A stretch of 6,536 nucleotides of DNA from assembly GCA_050180745.1 (NCBI GenBank), contig JBFXDW010000100.1, positions 1 to 6,536 on the forward strand. The letters are read 5' to 3'. The position numbers and the translations under genes are program-made. Positions 6,452 through 6,536 of the stretch are shown piece after piece. The notes below the pieces were generated by a model that saw only the letters and a list, made by a program, of their open reading frames with translations, made no database searches and had not been told where the DNA came from. Numbering within the stretch: position 1 is the first letter of the stretch; every line of letters begins with the position of its first letter. Origin of the DNA: JBFXDW01 sp050180745. GTDB taxonomy: Bacteria; Pseudomonadota; Alphaproteobacteria; UBA9219.

Positions 6452-6536
6452 ACCTTCTCCACGATCCCTCGCCCACGCCGCAGAGCTACTACGGAAGGGC
6501 AAGCTCGTTGCCTTTCCTACTGAAACCGTTTACGGC
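6411..6536 (+). CDS. Threonylcarbamoyl-AMP synthase, Sua5/YrdC family (5' part only)
   Basis: The first 42 codons are present before the window ends. Residues 20-42 read LAHAAELLRKGKLVAFPTETVYG in two parts, LAHAAELLRKGK and LVAFPTETVYG; the latter is the hallmark N-terminal motif of Sua5/YrdC/TsaC proteins. These make L-threonylcarbamoyladenylate from threonine, bicarbonate and ATP for the universal t6A37 modification of ANN-decoding tRNAs. The window cannot show whether it is the short TsaC or the longer Sua5 form. ATG 6411 is the only ATG close to the motif, but its ribosome-binding site is weak (GAGACAAAG). The frame is open further upstream, with TTG codons at 6327 and 6330 behind AGGGAGG (6315-6321) and an ATG at 6258. 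Residues 3-14 are encoded by a dispersed repeat. The gene is divergent from the AsmA-like operon. Confidence 0.85.
   Translation, partial: MKEASLNPETRIQKPSPRSLAHAAELLRKGKLVAFPTETVYG
6418..6452 (+). repeat. Dispersed heptamer repeat, copy 3 (inside a coding region)
   Basis: AAGCCTCCCTGAATCC begins at 6418 and the heptamers are CCTGAAT (6425), CCCGAAA (6432), CCCGAAT (6439) and CCAGAAA (6446). It is the most diverged copy and lies in frame just after the ATG of the Sua5/YrdC-like gene, encoding roughly EASLNPETRIQK (residues 3-14). Confidence 0.75.

Overview
The window looks like a chromosomal piece of an alphaproteobacterium of moderate base composition. Three things point there: a GST-fold protein that closely resembles the alphaproteobacterial FtsZ-binding protein FzlA, down to its C-terminal tail; a small ribbon-helix-helix protein of the RHH_4 type; and a YhdP-type AsmA-like protein of the alphaproteobacterial style. 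I cannot name the genus. No tRNA, rRNA, CRISPR array, transposase or phage gene is visible, and no gene-free stretch exceeds 300 bases.

Layout. Left, plus strand: an fzlA-like gene (12-701), then, after 39 bases, a phospholipase/carboxylesterase-family serine hydrolase gene (741-1391). Centre to right, minus strand: a long AsmA/YhdP-like envelope gene (3073-6231), class II fumarase fumC (1682-3076) and an RHH_4 gene (1401-1637). These three read leftward as one probable operon: the AsmA-like stop and the fumC start overlap as ATGA, and fumC and the RHH gene are 44 bases apart. The two blocks converge with only 9 bases between stop codons, and I see no clear terminator there. At the right edge, divergent from the AsmA-like gene, starts a Sua5/YrdC-family threonylcarbamoyl-AMP synthase gene (6411 onward, cut by the window end).

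Roles. The gene set is mostly housekeeping: cell division (FzlA-like), central carbon metabolism (FumC), envelope lipid homeostasis (AsmA-like) and tRNA t6A modification (Sua5/YrdC-like). The hydrolase and the RHH protein have no assigned role here.

The most unusual content is a dispersed short repeat of about 35-39 bases, built from four heptamers (consensus CCTGAAT) with a conserved end AAGCC(Y)CCCTGAATCC. There are three copies in 6.5 kb. One fills the fumC-RHH spacer and supplies the RHH ribosome-binding site. The other two form an inverted pair around the sua5/tsaC-like start (20 bp perfect, 31 of 34 overall), and one of them is read as protein inside that gene's N-terminus. A second point of interest is a sigma70-like promoter placed so that the AsmA-like mRNA would begin at its own ATG (leaderless).
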